This document shows, piece after piece, positions 12,806 to 21,512 of a DNA stretch of 30,966 bases. The position numbers and the translations under genes were made by a program. The stretch's first letter is position 1. Each line of letters opens with the position of its first letter. Where the stretch lies: the IMG/VR virus record IMGVR_UViG_3300015360_000134, positions 1-30,966 of that record, one strand, 5' to 3'. Source of the stretch: a virus. The notes beneath the pieces are model-generated. The model did no database searches, was not told the DNA's origin, and saw only the letters and a list, made by a program, of their open reading frames with translations.

Positions 12806-15652
12806 TTAGCCCGTCCTAAATCCGTTTTGTTTGATGTTGGTCATCACCTTCACTAGATCTTGTTCAGCAACGGAAACATTCACGGTTAATTCTTTTCCGC
12901 TATCCCTAGAGAGAATATCAATCAATGAGTCAAGTTTACGTTTCAACTCAGGGTCAGTCCCCGCTTCTGCACGCTCCGAGGAGTTCAGAAAATTAGCGAG
13001 ATCCGTCGTCAAGGATCGATCAATGATCAACTCGCCAGACGTCGCACGCATCGGAAAGTTATCATTCGGAAACCCAGACGGAACTACACCGCCCTCAGCA
13101 AACCCTAAGAGCTTTCCAATACCGCCTATGACTGGAATTTTACCTAAAAACCCACCCCCCTCACCGCCTCCTAAAATACCCTTAAAGATGTTTTTTATGG
13201 CCTCGAAGATTCCCGAAGCCAAAGCCGTAATGAAGCGCGGAGCCTCTGCGATTAAAGCAGTAATTAAGCCCACTGCTATTTTTGGTGCCTGAGCAACGAG
13301 TTGAGTTGAGAAATTCGTGATGATCGTAGGCAATTGTTGAATGATCGCTGCAATCAAAACTGGGAGCTGTTGGATGAATCCCTGAATGAGTTGAGGCAAG
13401 AGCAAGATCAATCCAAGAATGATGTCATCTAATCTCTCAACAAGTCCTGTTGTAAAAGACTCTATAATGTAAGGAAGATTTTCAATGAGAGCCGTCACAA
13501 ACCCGAGTACGATTTCAGGCAACATATCAATGATGGTAAACACCGCCTCGAGTACCGCTTGAGGAAGCGTGGTTAAAAGGCTGATTAAGAGCGGACCTAA
13601 ACTTTCGAGAATCGCTGAAACTAAAGCAGGGATTGCTGCAATGATGTTAATAATGATGTCATCAAGACTTGAAAAGAACGAAGTTACTAGTTCTTTTACC
13701 TTCTCAGGACCCTGAGCTAAGACACCAATAATCTCACCCGCAATTTTTCCAATGCCTGGCAAGATCGTTTCAGCAACTGAACCTAATATATTGGAAACGA
13801 GAGTCGTTGCACCTGCCGCGCCTTGGAGGATGCTCTTTGTAAGAGCAGTACCTTGAGCTACCGCCTCTTCCGTATTTGCTAATGGAGCCTGACCTTCCCC
13901 TGGATCTAGGTTTCGATTGATGAACGCACCTGGAGCGCTTCCTAAAAACTCAATTCGTTTAGCTAAAGCTTTACGATCCTTAAGCTCATCTTCGAGTTGC
14001 TTCTTACGGATCTTGTCTCGCTCATCGGCGATCTTTTTATCAAAGTCCATCTCTACTTTTGCTCGAAGCGATGCAGCCTCTTTAGCTGAAGTCAGAGAAA
14101 AATTAGCGCTATCCCCAATGATTTTTAGTCTCTCGTTGCGCTCTTTTTGTAAAATCTGAATTTGGCTTAATCCTACTTTTTCGAGATCTTTTTTAACTCG
14201 GTCCAACTGGCTTGCAAGCTCACTGGGAACTTCAGCGAGCTGATTCTTGGCTTCTTTTGCGGTTTTAGTGGTTTCCTTCAGCTTATCGTTTACTGAAGCA
14301 ATCGCGCGGGGAAGCTCATCGGGAACTTTCAGAGACTGAATCTCTTTTCCTAGTTGGCCTACTGTAGCGGTTGCCTCGTCCGCCCCTTTTCGTAAACCGT
14401 CTGCAATGCCCGTGAAGTCAAATCTTCCAGACAGAAATGGAATCGAAGCTAAGCGATCCGAAATAGCAGCGAGTCCCCCTAAGATGACCGCATAACCTTC
14501 ATTAAAACCAATGGCGATCTTCTTACCAATCACTGCAAAGGCGTTCGTGAAACTCCCCACTTCTTCTTTTAGATGAAGAAGAGAAGTAAGTGCAGCATCA
14601 AACGCAATGGCTAATCCCAGGGTAGCGACTGCTTTAAGAACTGTCAGCGCTACTTGAAGGCCTACTACTTTTACTTTCGCTAATGTGGCAGCGGTTCCAA
14701 GTAAACTAATCTGAGCAATGGCAGCTCGAATTCCAAATGATATAGCCTGAAACGCAGCGATTCCCGCACCGGCAATCGCGCCGAAATTTAACACCGCAAG
14801 CGCTGCGGCCATACTCACGGCAAAGGTTGCGACTCGTTTTGCGATCTCGCCTACGTGAGCAGAAATCGCCTCGGACTCTTTTCCAAATAATGCGATGGCG
14901 TCTTTGACTTGAAATAAAAACCCAGTGAGAGATTTAATACTCTCAATGACAAACGTGTTTTGAGTGACAAATCCACCTAACTCAGCAAGGACACTATTGA
15001 ATGCATTACCTGCTTGAGCAATCGCACCGGCAAACGTATTGACTTGGGCCGTGGCTCGGCCTCCTGCTTTTTCTTCGATCTTTCCTAGAGCGTTCGCGAA
15101 GGTTTCAGCGTCGTTTTTGCCCTTAACAACTTCAATCCCTAATTTCTTGAGTGCTTCTGTCTGACCGTTCGCAGCCTTAGCCACTAAATTAGCAGACGTA
15201 TTGAGATCTTTCCCCGTAGCCGCAGCAAGATCGAGGGTGGCTTGAGTGGCTAGCTTAAGATTCGTAGGGTCCAGCTGGGCTAAGGTTTGAATATATGCCG
15301 CAGTTTTTACGATCGTATCATCTTGAACTTTAGTCTGTCTTTGAAGCTGTTCCGCAAACTCCTGAAAGTCTTTTGAGACTTCTTCTGTGAATTGTCCAGA
15401 GGATCTCAGCGCCCCATTGAGTTCATTGATCGCTTCTTCTTGGTCAATCGCGGCTTGCGTGATTTCGTGAAAAACTTTTGCAATCCCTGCGGCTGCGATC
15501 AAACCACCAACAGTCTTGGCTACTGTTCCAATTACAGAAAAAGAACTTTGAACGGACGCAATCTGTTGGTTTGCGCTCTTCGTGAAGGATTCAATCCCCC
15601 TGAGAGCGTCTCTGATGTCTAATGAAAGCTTGGCTGAAATTTGCTCTGCCAC
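12806..15652 (-). CDS. Tail tape measure protein
   Basis: This 948-residue protein is the longest in the window and sets tail length; at about 0.15 nm per residue the tail would be near 140 nm. It opens with AEQISAKLSLDIRDALRGIESFTKSANQQ and has a long helical N-terminal half with the tape measure pattern ATQATLDLAAATGKDLNTSANLVAKAANG. Residues 455-570 are a charged coiled coil. Residues about 640-810 are hydrophobic with a recurrent LP-x-x-(I/V) pattern, likely the membrane-insertion region used in DNA injection. A GGGEGGGFLG linker and a C-terminal domain follow. It lies just behind the chaperone pair, as in lambda. Confidence 0.9.
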   Translation of the reverse strand: MAEQISAKLSLDIRDALRGIESFTKSANQQIASVQSSFSVIGTVAKTVGGLIAAAGIAKVFHEITQAAIDQEEAINELNGALRSSGQFTEEVSKDFQEFAEQLQRQTKVQDDTIVKTAAYIQTLAQLDPTNLKLATQATLDLAAATGKDLNTSANLVAKAANGQTEALKKLGIEVVKGKNDAETFANALGKIEEKAGGRATAQVNTFAGAIAQAGNAFNSVLAELGGFVTQNTFVIESIKSLTGFLFQVKDAIALFGKESEAISAHVGEIAKRVATFAVSMAAALAVLNFGAIAGAGIAAFQAISFGIRAAIAQISLLGTAATLAKVKVVGLQVALTVLKAVATLGLAIAFDAALTSLLHLKEEVGSFTNAFAVIGKKIAIGFNEGYAVILGGLAAISDRLASIPFLSGRFDFTGIADGLRKGADEATATVGQLGKEIQSLKVPDELPRAIASVNDKLKETTKTAKEAKNQLAEVPSELASQLDRVKKDLEKVGLSQIQILQKERNERLKIIGDSANFSLTSAKEAASLRAKVEMDFDKKIADERDKIRKKQLEDELKDRKALAKRIEFLGSAPGAFINRNLDPGEGQAPLANTEEAVAQGTALTKSILQGAAGATTLVSNILGSVAETILPGIGKIAGEIIGVLAQGPEKVKELVTSFFSSLDDIIINIIAAIPALVSAILESLGPLLISLLTTLPQAVLEAVFTIIDMLPEIVLGFVTALIENLPYIIESFTTGLVERLDDIILGLILLLPQLIQGFIQQLPVLIAAIIQQLPTIITNFSTQLVAQAPKIAVGLITALIAEAPRFITALASGIFEAIKNIFKGILGGGEGGGFLGKIPVIGGIGKLLGFAEGGVVPSGFPNDNFPMRATSGELIIDRSLTTDLANFLNSSERAEAGTDPELKRKLDSLIDILSRDSGKELTVNVSVAEQDLVKVMTNIKQNGFRTG

Positions 15653-15672
15653 AATTGAACCCGATCCTTAGG

Positions 15673-15909
15673 TTACTTTCTAGGTTTTTTCTTCTTCATC
15701 TCCTCAGCGTCCAACCGATTAAACTCAGAAGAAATCAAAGTCAGATATTCCACTTCAAACTGGCCGAGTTCGTCTCCATTGAAAGAGTATCCAAGCTTAG
15801 CCAAAGTTCTTCTACAGCTGTGTTCGTAAACCAGAAAAGCGGCTTCATTGAATCCTTGTTGACCTTTAAAAGCCCATCTCACTTGCTGCTTAATCGCAGA
15901 AGTTAAACC
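15673..15909 (-). CDS. Tail assembly chaperone frameshift extension (gpT-like)
   Basis: This frame has no ribosome site or good start and lies in the -1 frame relative to the upstream chaperone gene. A ribosome that slips on GGGAAAG at 15909-15915 reads on with GLTSAIKQQVRWAFKG and ends at 15673, adding 78 residues to 114 residues of the first gene (192 in all). The segment is helical with a basic end (EEMKKKKPRK). In lambda the gpGT fusion recruits the tail tube protein to the tape measure. A GTG at 15882 could open it alone but is not needed. Confidence 0.8.
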   Translation of the reverse strand, partial: GLTSAIKQQVRWAFKGQQGFNEAAFLVYEHSCRRTLAKLGYSFNGDELGQFEVEYLTLISSEFNRLDAEEMKKKKPRK

Positions 15910-16250
15910 TTTCCCAGCTTCACTCCTCCTACGAGCATATTACCCAAATCGTTGATGACCTGTGAGCCTTCTTGTGAATAGCCCAGGTCATCTAGACTGT
16001 TAATTACGGACTCATCTGAAAGTTGAACGAGATCGACTGAAATCACATGAGATTCTACAATCGTTAAAAGCTCGATCGCAGAATCAAATCTCTCACTGTG
16101 TGAGTTGACATCCCCAGAGCTATCGACGCCCAACTTTAAAGATTTAATCAACTCAAGCCGCTCTTTATAAGAAGGAAGCTTAATCTTAATTACGCCCTCA
16201 AAATATTTCTCGCCGCCCACTTGCTTAGGAATAAAATCGATTACTTTCAT
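15903..16250 (-). CDS. Tail assembly chaperone (gpG-like)
   Basis: This 115-residue protein (MKVIDFIPKQVGGEKYFEGVIKIKLPSYKERLELIKSL) has an N-terminal strand pair and a helical middle, the form of tail assembly chaperones that coat the tape measure before the tube grows. It stands between tail tube and tape measure, the fixed position for this gene. The 3' end holds the heptamer GGGAAAG four codons before the stop, giving the longer frameshift product. The family is inferred from position, size and frameshift; the primary sequence is divergent. Confidence 0.8.
   Translation of the reverse strand: MKVIDFIPKQVGGEKYFEGVIKIKLPSYKERLELIKSLKLGVDSSGDVNSHSERFDSAIELLTIVESHVISVDLVQLSDESVINSLDDLGYSQEGSQVINDLGNMLVGGVKLGKV
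15909..15915 (-). promoter_or_regulatory. Programmed -1 frameshift site GGGAAAG
   Basis: On the minus strand the codons CTG GGA AAG GTT TAA contain G GGA AAG in the correct phase for a -1 slip, the same heptamer as lambda G/T. The -1 frame stays open to 15673, whereas the zero frame stops two codons later. Confidence 0.8.
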
Positions 16251-16281
16251 TTCAGATGAGTCCTTTGATTGTTTTGTTTGA

Positions 16282-17793
16282 TTATAAGAAGCTCAAGTAA
16301 ACTTCACCAAGTGAAGAGTCCACATAAGCCTGAAGTGAAATCTCCATGGTAACTAAACCATCGGAGTCACCGAGTGTGAAGGCCGTGATGGTTGCAGTCG
16401 GAATATAAAGACATCCACACTTGCCAGCCACCCAGTTTCCACCAGATTTCACGCCAAAATTAAATGCCATTGAGGTCTGTGTATTTTCGCGGAATCGACG
16501 AAACTTATCTGCATCGTATTTCGAAAGATTAGCGACTATATCCACCGTCACAATTCGTTTTTTGATCAAAGATCCAGAGACTGCACTTGTAGCGCAAAAA
16601 CTTTTAATCTCTGTTCTTTCATTGCTCATGTTCATCGTTAAGCTCTGAACTGAGAAGCAAGAAGGATCTACGTCATTAGACCCACCAAGTAAAACTTGGT
16701 TATCCTTAGCTACGTTAGGATCTGAAGAGTCAAAACTCGGAGTGTAAGGAGCAGTTAACGTCACTGCGGTAGCTGACGTATAAGTCAGAGTACCCGTGCT
16801 GTTAGCTGCTACCGAAAATCCAAGCTTATCGCCGATCGTGTTTACCGCATTTACGCCCGTGTTCCAGAGCAACGAAAGAGTTGCGCCTGTTGAAGTGATT
16901 GTAAACTTTCCGGTTTTATCGTCATACACGCAAGTGAACGTGTTCGCAGAGCCGAGGTTGTTCATCGCTGAAGCGACTGCATCGGCTAATTCATGTGGAT
17001 CTTTATAGAATCCAGTAGCAATTGTAGCTACACGAGTTGTTGCGTTGTCTAAGAAATCAAGTTTCGTATCCGTCGCAGCAAGCTTGATAAAGTTGAAATA
17101 TGAACTCACCCCCGCCATCGAGAAGGACCCATTAATCAACTCGCCAGCCGAGGCTTCAATGCTCATTTCAGTGACACGAGAACCAGCAATCGTAACGACC
17201 GCCCCACCGTTAGCTCTGTAATCCCAAACAGTCATCGTTGGATGAGACTCGCCCGGTTTATAGAGAACAGATTTCCCTAAGTTCACACCCGAAGCAGGAG
17301 CCGTACCCGCACCGAGTTGGAAACCTAAATTCAGGTTATCGCTTGAGATCGAAAGCACGGGACGAATTTGAAATCCGTTCGTTCCGTCTTTAATCAGAAG
17401 GCCATCCCCGCGTTCAAAGGTTGCGCCCTCACCCGTATCTACCTTTACAACAGAGACGGTCGAGGAGGCCACGGTATCGTATTGAGTGGCACTGACTGAT
17501 TTCGCACCAAAAGCCGCTTCGACCATGAGGCCAAATTGAGGCTCTTGACCCTCAACACCGCTATGTTTGATATAGTGACTCACTTCAGCGGTAGGGCTTT
17601 CTTTCCCTTGAATCGGTTTTGATACGCCGATCGATCCCGTGAGTGAACCGTTGTCTAAAAGCTCACGTGCCGGGTTCGTAGAAAAACCCTCTTGAAGCGC
17701 GATGAACTGGGTTGTAGCCGAGGGTTCGACTGGGGTCCCTTCCGTGACTTCACGGACGATTGCCATTACAGACTTATTAGTTTGCTCAGCCAT
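16282..17793 (-). CDS. Major tail tube protein with an inserted domain
   Basis: This 503-residue protein starts MAEQTNKSVMAIVREVTEGTPVEPSATTQF, typical of phage tail tube proteins, and repeats their beta strands (TEMSIEASAGELINGSFSMAG, VQSLTMNMSNERTEIKSF, VTVDIVANLSKYDADKFRRF). Tube subunits are usually 150-350 residues; the extra length comes from an insert at about residues 238-350 (KLDFLDNATT, IATGFYKDPHELADAV, GKFTITSTG, KLGFSVAAN) that resembles one in the protein at 11663-12805. The tube is the DNA conduit. A 15-bp hairpin precedes the gene in the message and may stabilise it. Confidence 0.8.
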   Translation of the reverse strand: MAEQTNKSVMAIVREVTEGTPVEPSATTQFIALQEGFSTNPARELLDNGSLTGSIGVSKPIQGKESPTAEVSHYIKHSGVEGQEPQFGLMVEAAFGAKSVSATQYDTVASSTVSVVKVDTGEGATFERGDGLLIKDGTNGFQIRPVLSISSDNLNLGFQLGAGTAPASGVNLGKSVLYKPGESHPTMTVWDYRANGGAVVTIAGSRVTEMSIEASAGELINGSFSMAGVSSYFNFIKLAATDTKLDFLDNATTRVATIATGFYKDPHELADAVASAMNNLGSANTFTCVYDDKTGKFTITSTGATLSLLWNTGVNAVNTIGDKLGFSVAANSTGTLTYTSATAVTLTAPYTPSFDSSDPNVAKDNQVLLGGSNDVDPSCFSVQSLTMNMSNERTEIKSFCATSAVSGSLIKKRIVTVDIVANLSKYDADKFRRFRENTQTSMAFNFGVKSGGNWVAGKCGCLYIPTATITAFTLGDSDGLVTMEISLQAYVDSSLGEVYLSFL

Positions 17794-17825
17794 GAGCTTG
17801 GTCCTCCTATGACCTTGAGTTTTTA

Positions 17826-17862
17826 TTAGCCCGTCTAAGATATCTCAGGTCTTAGACGGCTA
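17826..17862 (-). other. Strong hairpin upstream of the tail tube gene
   Basis: TTAGCC-GTCTAAGA pairs with TCTTAGAC-GGCTAA, 14 pairs with one bulged C and a 9-base loop. No U-tract follows on the minus strand, so it is probably an RNA-stabilising or processing element rather than a terminator. The rest of the 135-bp gap 17794-17928 contains only a weak GTGTG/CACAC repeat and the tail tube ribosome site. Confidence 0.55.
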
Positions 17863-17928
17863 AGCCTTCCATCCTTCGTGTGAACTCATCCAAAGCCCAC
17901 ACCTAAAATTGATCTATGTACAGTGAGG

Positions 17929-18375
17929 TTAAGCCTCAAAGTACTCCACCGCAAATACCGCTTGAATCATCATGAAACTGTCATCCTCAGTTTGCACGTA
18001 CTCAATGCCCCCGTCACCGGCGTAATCGGACTTGATTGTTGCTTCAATTGGATTGGTCTTCTCCAAACTCGTTCGAACGAGTTTCAGGTCTTCGAGTAAC
18101 GCTTTTTCTGTGACAAACTTAGAAGCACCATCGTTCTCACGCGCGTAATACTTGCGAGCGATCTTAATTACAAAGGACCTAGAGGTACTCATTTGACAAG
18201 AAAGGCTTCTTCTTGTGTCGATGCCTGAACCAATGGCAACCCCATAAGCTTGCTTAAGATACAAAGAGGAGTTCTCTTCGGGCTTATAAGCGTTGGGCAG
18301 CCGCGTATGGGAGGGTAAGGCGGCGGCCAACCGAGTAATCAGAGCGTCACAAATCAAAGTGGGTGTAGTGCTCAT
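17929..18375 (-). CDS. Tail terminator / tail completion protein
   Basis: This 148-residue protein (MSTTPTLICDALITRLAAALPSH...) overlaps the connector gene by 4 bases and is followed by the tail tube gene, the usual place of the tail terminator that caps the finished tail and docks it to the head. Its pattern of an N-terminal helix, strand-rich middle (RSFVIKIARKYY) and C-terminal FMMIQAVFAVEYFEA agrees with the lambda gpU-like fold. Assignment is mainly by position. Confidence 0.6.
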   Translation of the reverse strand: MSTTPTLICDALITRLAAALPSHTRLPNAYKPEENSSLYLKQAYGVAIGSGIDTRRSLSCQMSTSRSFVIKIARKYYARENDGASKFVTEKALLEDLKLVRTSLEKTNPIEATIKSDYAGDGGIEYVQTEDDSFMMIQAVFAVEYFEA

Positions 18376-19214
18376 CGAGAGAAGTACCCCACGCTATTAG
18401 CCCGCTCTTTCGGGTCAATCGTTGCATTTAAATTCCCATCGAGATTAGAGGCCGATTCTAAAGCCGCTTTATAGGCCGCTTGAGCCGTCTTCAATTGATC
18501 TTTGTAATCGTCACCCATAGCTCGAAACACGATCTCGGCTGTCTTATGGACGGACGCCATTGCAAACTCTCGCCAATCTAAGATCTGGCTGGAACTCATG
18601 ATCACGCGTGACTTACGTAGATCTTGAATAATCATCTCTGAAGCGAGAATTGTTTGATCAATCCAGTTGGTTTTACCCGACTTAAAAGCCATTTTAAAGT
18701 TCGAGTCTGCAAAATCTGGATACTGGGCTTCGAGATCCGCATCGTTTGAGAACTTGTGACCCACATACTTGATTTCGGTGGTGACGCTGAGATTAGCTGA
18801 AAGGGTCAACTTCACCCAGTAGAGATTGTAGATCTTAAGGGTCGAGAGTTCCCCTTTCATGTTCTCAGTCGTATCTTCCCCAAACCAACTCTTTTGACGA
18901 TCAGGAGTCCAAGCCAAAATTCCGGATTGCCCTAACGTCGTGGTGCCTAAGGTCTTCGTGAGATCAATCACATCCACACACGGTATAAATAATGAACCAT
19001 TCCAACTAGAAACGCTCCAGTTTGCGATCTGAGCATTAGTGACCGTCATCTCAATGTGTCTATGGTTAAAGGGTAAATCTGATCCAATGTACAAAGCGTC
19101 TTCTAAAGAATTAAAAGGAATCACTTCAGTCCCTGCAAAAAGGTCATTCAAATGGATCGAGAGATCTCGAAACGTCGTGTTATCTCTCCAGAGGATTCGA
19201 TTATTGGTGAGCAC
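18372..19214 (-). CDS. Head-tail connector-like protein
   Basis: This 280-residue protein starts at GTG behind GGAG. Residues 1-150 form beta-rich sequence (MTVTNAQIANWSVSSWNGSLFIPCVDVIDLTKT), and residues 190-280 are helical (LDWREFAMASVHKTAEIVFRAMGDDYKDQLKTAQAAYKAALESA), like the helices of head-tail adaptor proteins, ending IDPKERANSVGYFSR. Position just before the tail terminator supports a connector role. The N-terminal part looks like an added surface domain. Confidence 0.6.
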   Translation of the reverse strand: MLTNNRILWRDNTTFRDLSIHLNDLFAGTEVIPFNSLEDALYIGSDLPFNHRHIEMTVTNAQIANWSVSSWNGSLFIPCVDVIDLTKTLGTTTLGQSGILAWTPDRQKSWFGEDTTENMKGELSTLKIYNLYWVKLTLSANLSVTTEIKYVGHKFSNDADLEAQYPDFADSNFKMAFKSGKTNWIDQTILASEMIIQDLRKSRVIMSSSQILDWREFAMASVHKTAEIVFRAMGDDYKDQLKTAQAAYKAALESASNLDGNLNATIDPKERANSVGYFSR

Positions 19215-19264
19215 GTTTCTATTCTCCTTATTTAACCCAATTAGTGAGCATAGGCATCAGACAC

Positions 19265-19705
19265 TTAAAGTAGGGCACCCCAGGTCATGTTCGCACATAA
19301 AGTATCTACTGATAGATCGCCCTTAGTTCCTATTGCTCGAATATAAAATCCACCCTGAATATACATTGGATTTACAGGCAACAAGGCTGTTAACTCGCCC
19401 GAGTGAATAGAGATGATTGAACCTTGATTTTCTATATTCACATCCAAATCATCAAAACTAGATAGAACAAAGCCTGAACCATAACCTAGAATGTTATCTT
19501 GATCGACTAAAGACATTGAAACGCTATCATTTTTATGTTTTGAGGCAGTAAACCAAGCCGAACCAGATCGAATATAGCGACCATCCGCTGGGATTTTAAT
19601 TAATATTGTAGCGACTCCGTTAATTGTATCAGCGGAAGCCTTAACTAAAAAAAACGTAATTGAGTTTTCATGGACTCCGTCTTTATAAATCATCGTGTGA
19701 CTCAT
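19265..19705 (-). CDS. Virion-associated beta-rich protein
   Basis: This 146-residue protein (MSHTMIYKDGVHENSITFFLVKAS) overlaps the previous gene by 4 bases. It is strand-rich (GVATILIKIPADGRYI, GGFYIRAIGTKGDLSVDTLCANMTW) with no helix or membrane segment. It sits in a block of five genes between the decoration protein and the connector that look like capsid surface or neck proteins. No family recognised. Confidence 0.55.
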   Translation of the reverse strand: MSHTMIYKDGVHENSITFFLVKASADTINGVATILIKIPADGRYIRSGSAWFTASKHKNDSVSMSLVDQDNILGYGSGFVLSSFDDLDVNIENQGSIISIHSGELTALLPVNPMYIQGGFYIRAIGTKGDLSVDTLCANMTWGALL

Positions 19706-20508
19706 TCACTGATACCTCCCCAATAAAGATCTAAAAAACGACTCGTAGTAGAGGCGCCCTGAACATAAACTCTAAAGTAAGGAAACACCTGATGTGTCAA
19801 ACTCTGTAAGATTGTAGAATTAATAGTAACCACAATATTACTAGTTACATCCACCCATAAAGCCCGATCGCTCGAAGATTGAATCTTGACACTGGCACTA
19901 CCCCCGCCCACCGTGACGGAGCTCATAATAAGTGAGATTGTCGATAAACCTGATGCCTTAAAAATTGAACTCGTGTTCGAGCCTGTCATTAAATTCACAT
20001 CTGAGTAACGAATGAAAGTTAAGGACCTATTAGGTAGATAGGCTTTTAAAGTCGTGGTCACTGTGAAAGATATTGAAGGAGTGGTGCCATTAATAAAGTA
20101 TTTAATCCGGTAGTACCATTCAGAAATCCTTACAGCTGTAAGGATAGTGGTGCCCGTCGTAGTGATTCTACCTGTTGAATGTATTCCATCCCAGTTTGTA
20201 CCGTCATTTGACGTCTCGATTTCAAACTGAATATTGGGTGAAGTCCCGCTGATTGTACTCACGCTAAATAAGAAGTCACCACAGGCCATTCCTTTTGTCT
20301 CAAGCGTGCCCGTGTTTCCCGTAGTAGTGACGGTAGAGCTTGCGTCAACTCGGTTTACCATGGGCGCTGAGATGGAACTATCAGAATGAACTGTGTTTAC
20401 ATTAAGCCTTCCACCCGTATTTTCAATCCGAGCGGCATCGGTTCCACCTAAAATTTTAAAAAAAGTGGTGTCGTCAGTATCGGTTAAGTTACTCTGGTTT
20501 AAACTCAT
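19702..20508 (-). CDS. Virion protein with two similar beta domains
   Basis: In this 268-residue protein two halves resemble each other: CGDFLFSVSTISGTSPNIQFEIETSNDGTNW near residues 75-105 and GLSTISLIMSSVTVGGGSASVKIQSSSDRALW near 185-215, each ending in a tryptophan followed by a further strand. These are Ig-like or jelly-roll pieces common in capsid decoration proteins. It overlaps the neighbours on both sides by 4 bases. Likely a surface protein; no named family. Confidence 0.6.
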   Translation of the reverse strand: MSLNQSNLTDTDDTTFFKILGGTDAARIENTGGRLNVNTVHSDSSISAPMVNRVDASSTVTTTGNTGTLETKGMACGDFLFSVSTISGTSPNIQFEIETSNDGTNWDGIHSTGRITTTGTTILTAVRISEWYYRIKYFINGTTPSISFTVTTTLKAYLPNRSLTFIRYSDVNLMTGSNTSSIFKASGLSTISLIMSSVTVGGGSASVKIQSSSDRALWVDVTSNIVVTINSTILQSLTHQVFPYFRVYVQGASTTSRFLDLYWGGISE

Positions 20509-20729
20509 CGCTTCTCTCGCTTCTTAGTGATTGAGGCAGGGACATCTGGAGTTACACTCGAAGACTTGGGCGTTAAAGATTCTTCGATCTTGAGTTTTAA
20601 CTCAGAGATCCACTGAACCGATAAGGCAACCGACAAAACTTCACCGCCGGTAAGATCTTTAAACGTGGCACGTTTTAAGATGGCACCTAAGTTTTGAATC
20701 TGTTTTAAATCTTCGGCTGTAAATTCCAA
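20505..20729 (-). CDS. Small hypothetical virion-region protein
   Basis: This 74-residue protein (MEFTAEDLKQIQNLGAILKRATF) is helical in residues 1-50 with a low-complexity T/S/P linker and a basic end (ITKKREKR). It overlaps the next gene by 4 bases (ATGA). No family recognised; small chaperone or neck component are possibilities. Confidence 0.55.
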   Translation of the reverse strand: MEFTAEDLKQIQNLGAILKRATFKDLTGGEVLSVALSVQWISELKLKIEESLTPKSSSVTPDVPASITKKREKR

Positions 20730-20759
20730 ATGTCCCCCCTTTATTTCCGCGAAGAGAAA

Positions 20760-21494
20760 TTAAGCCAACTCTACTACACGAACTGCGTTTCCAGCTCCGG
20801 CAGCGATCGCGAACCAATTGTGATTGGGTCCGCTTTCAACTTCCCAGTAATCACCTTTACCAACTCGAATACCATTGGTAGTCGAAACTCCGGTAGAACC
20901 TACGAAGATATCGTTGTTGGATGTATTTTGAACGATGAGCTTTCTACGGCCTGCTAAAGCAGCTACAGGAAGTGCGACTTCCAATACGCCTACCGTGACA
21001 ACAGCAGGTGAGGAAAGAGCGACGTTCGGACCCGTGTTGACGAATACTCTACGGTACAGATCCGAGATCAAATCCGCACGGTCATTTGTACTAGACACCG
21101 CAGATAAAGCTCCTAGCACGGCCCGAGATCCCACCTTAACAGGGTTCTCAGTATCAGCCTCATCATCGGCCACGCTTCCCACTGGTACAGACCAAAGGCC
21201 ACCACGAGCATTAAACTTCAAATGACCGTAGTCACCATCCGCACTCACGCTCGAGATCAAGGCGTCCTGGCGAACAGCCAAAATGCTTTGACCTTTGTCA
21301 CCGCTTGCCGCCGCGCTATCTTCACTAAAGATTCCGTCATCGGCATCACCAACGACGTTCACATCAAGTGTGACTTTTCCTGCGATTGTGGTCATCGTGG
21401 CAACTTCACCAGCTGCACCGATTAGAAATGCACCGACTTGATCACTTTGGGGCATATCGGTTGGATCAAAAATTAATCGATCTTTACTGAGCAT
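20760..21494 (-). CDS. Virion protein with the EDxAxxSGD module
   Basis: In this 244-residue protein residues 55-110 read ...FSEDSAAASGDKGQSILAVRQDAL..., then DGDYGHLKFNARGGLWSVPVG, a module I know from structural proteins of environmental phages. The C-terminal third (PVAALAGRRKLIVQNTSNNDIFVGSTGVSTTNGIRVGKGDYWEVE) is a second beta module often seen in capsid decoration or fibre proteins. Ribosome site GGGAG. The 28 bases up to the start match those before the lysozyme gene at 24 positions. Confidence 0.65.
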   Translation of the reverse strand: MLSKDRLIFDPTDMPQSDQVGAFLIGAAGEVATMTTIAGKVTLDVNVVGDADDGIFSEDSAAASGDKGQSILAVRQDALISSVSADGDYGHLKFNARGGLWSVPVGSVADDEADTENPVKVGSRAVLGALSAVSSTNDRADLISDLYRRVFVNTGPNVALSSPAVVTVGVLEVALPVAALAGRRKLIVQNTSNNDIFVGSTGVSTTNGIRVGKGDYWEVESGPNHNWFAIAAGAGNAVRVVELA

Positions 21495-21512
21495 AAAAGT
21501 ACTCCCTCTTCC

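Noticed and set aside
12831-13292. 153-codon plus-strand ORF
   Set aside because: Shadow of the tape measure C-terminus; long open antisense frames are expected there and nothing supports it.
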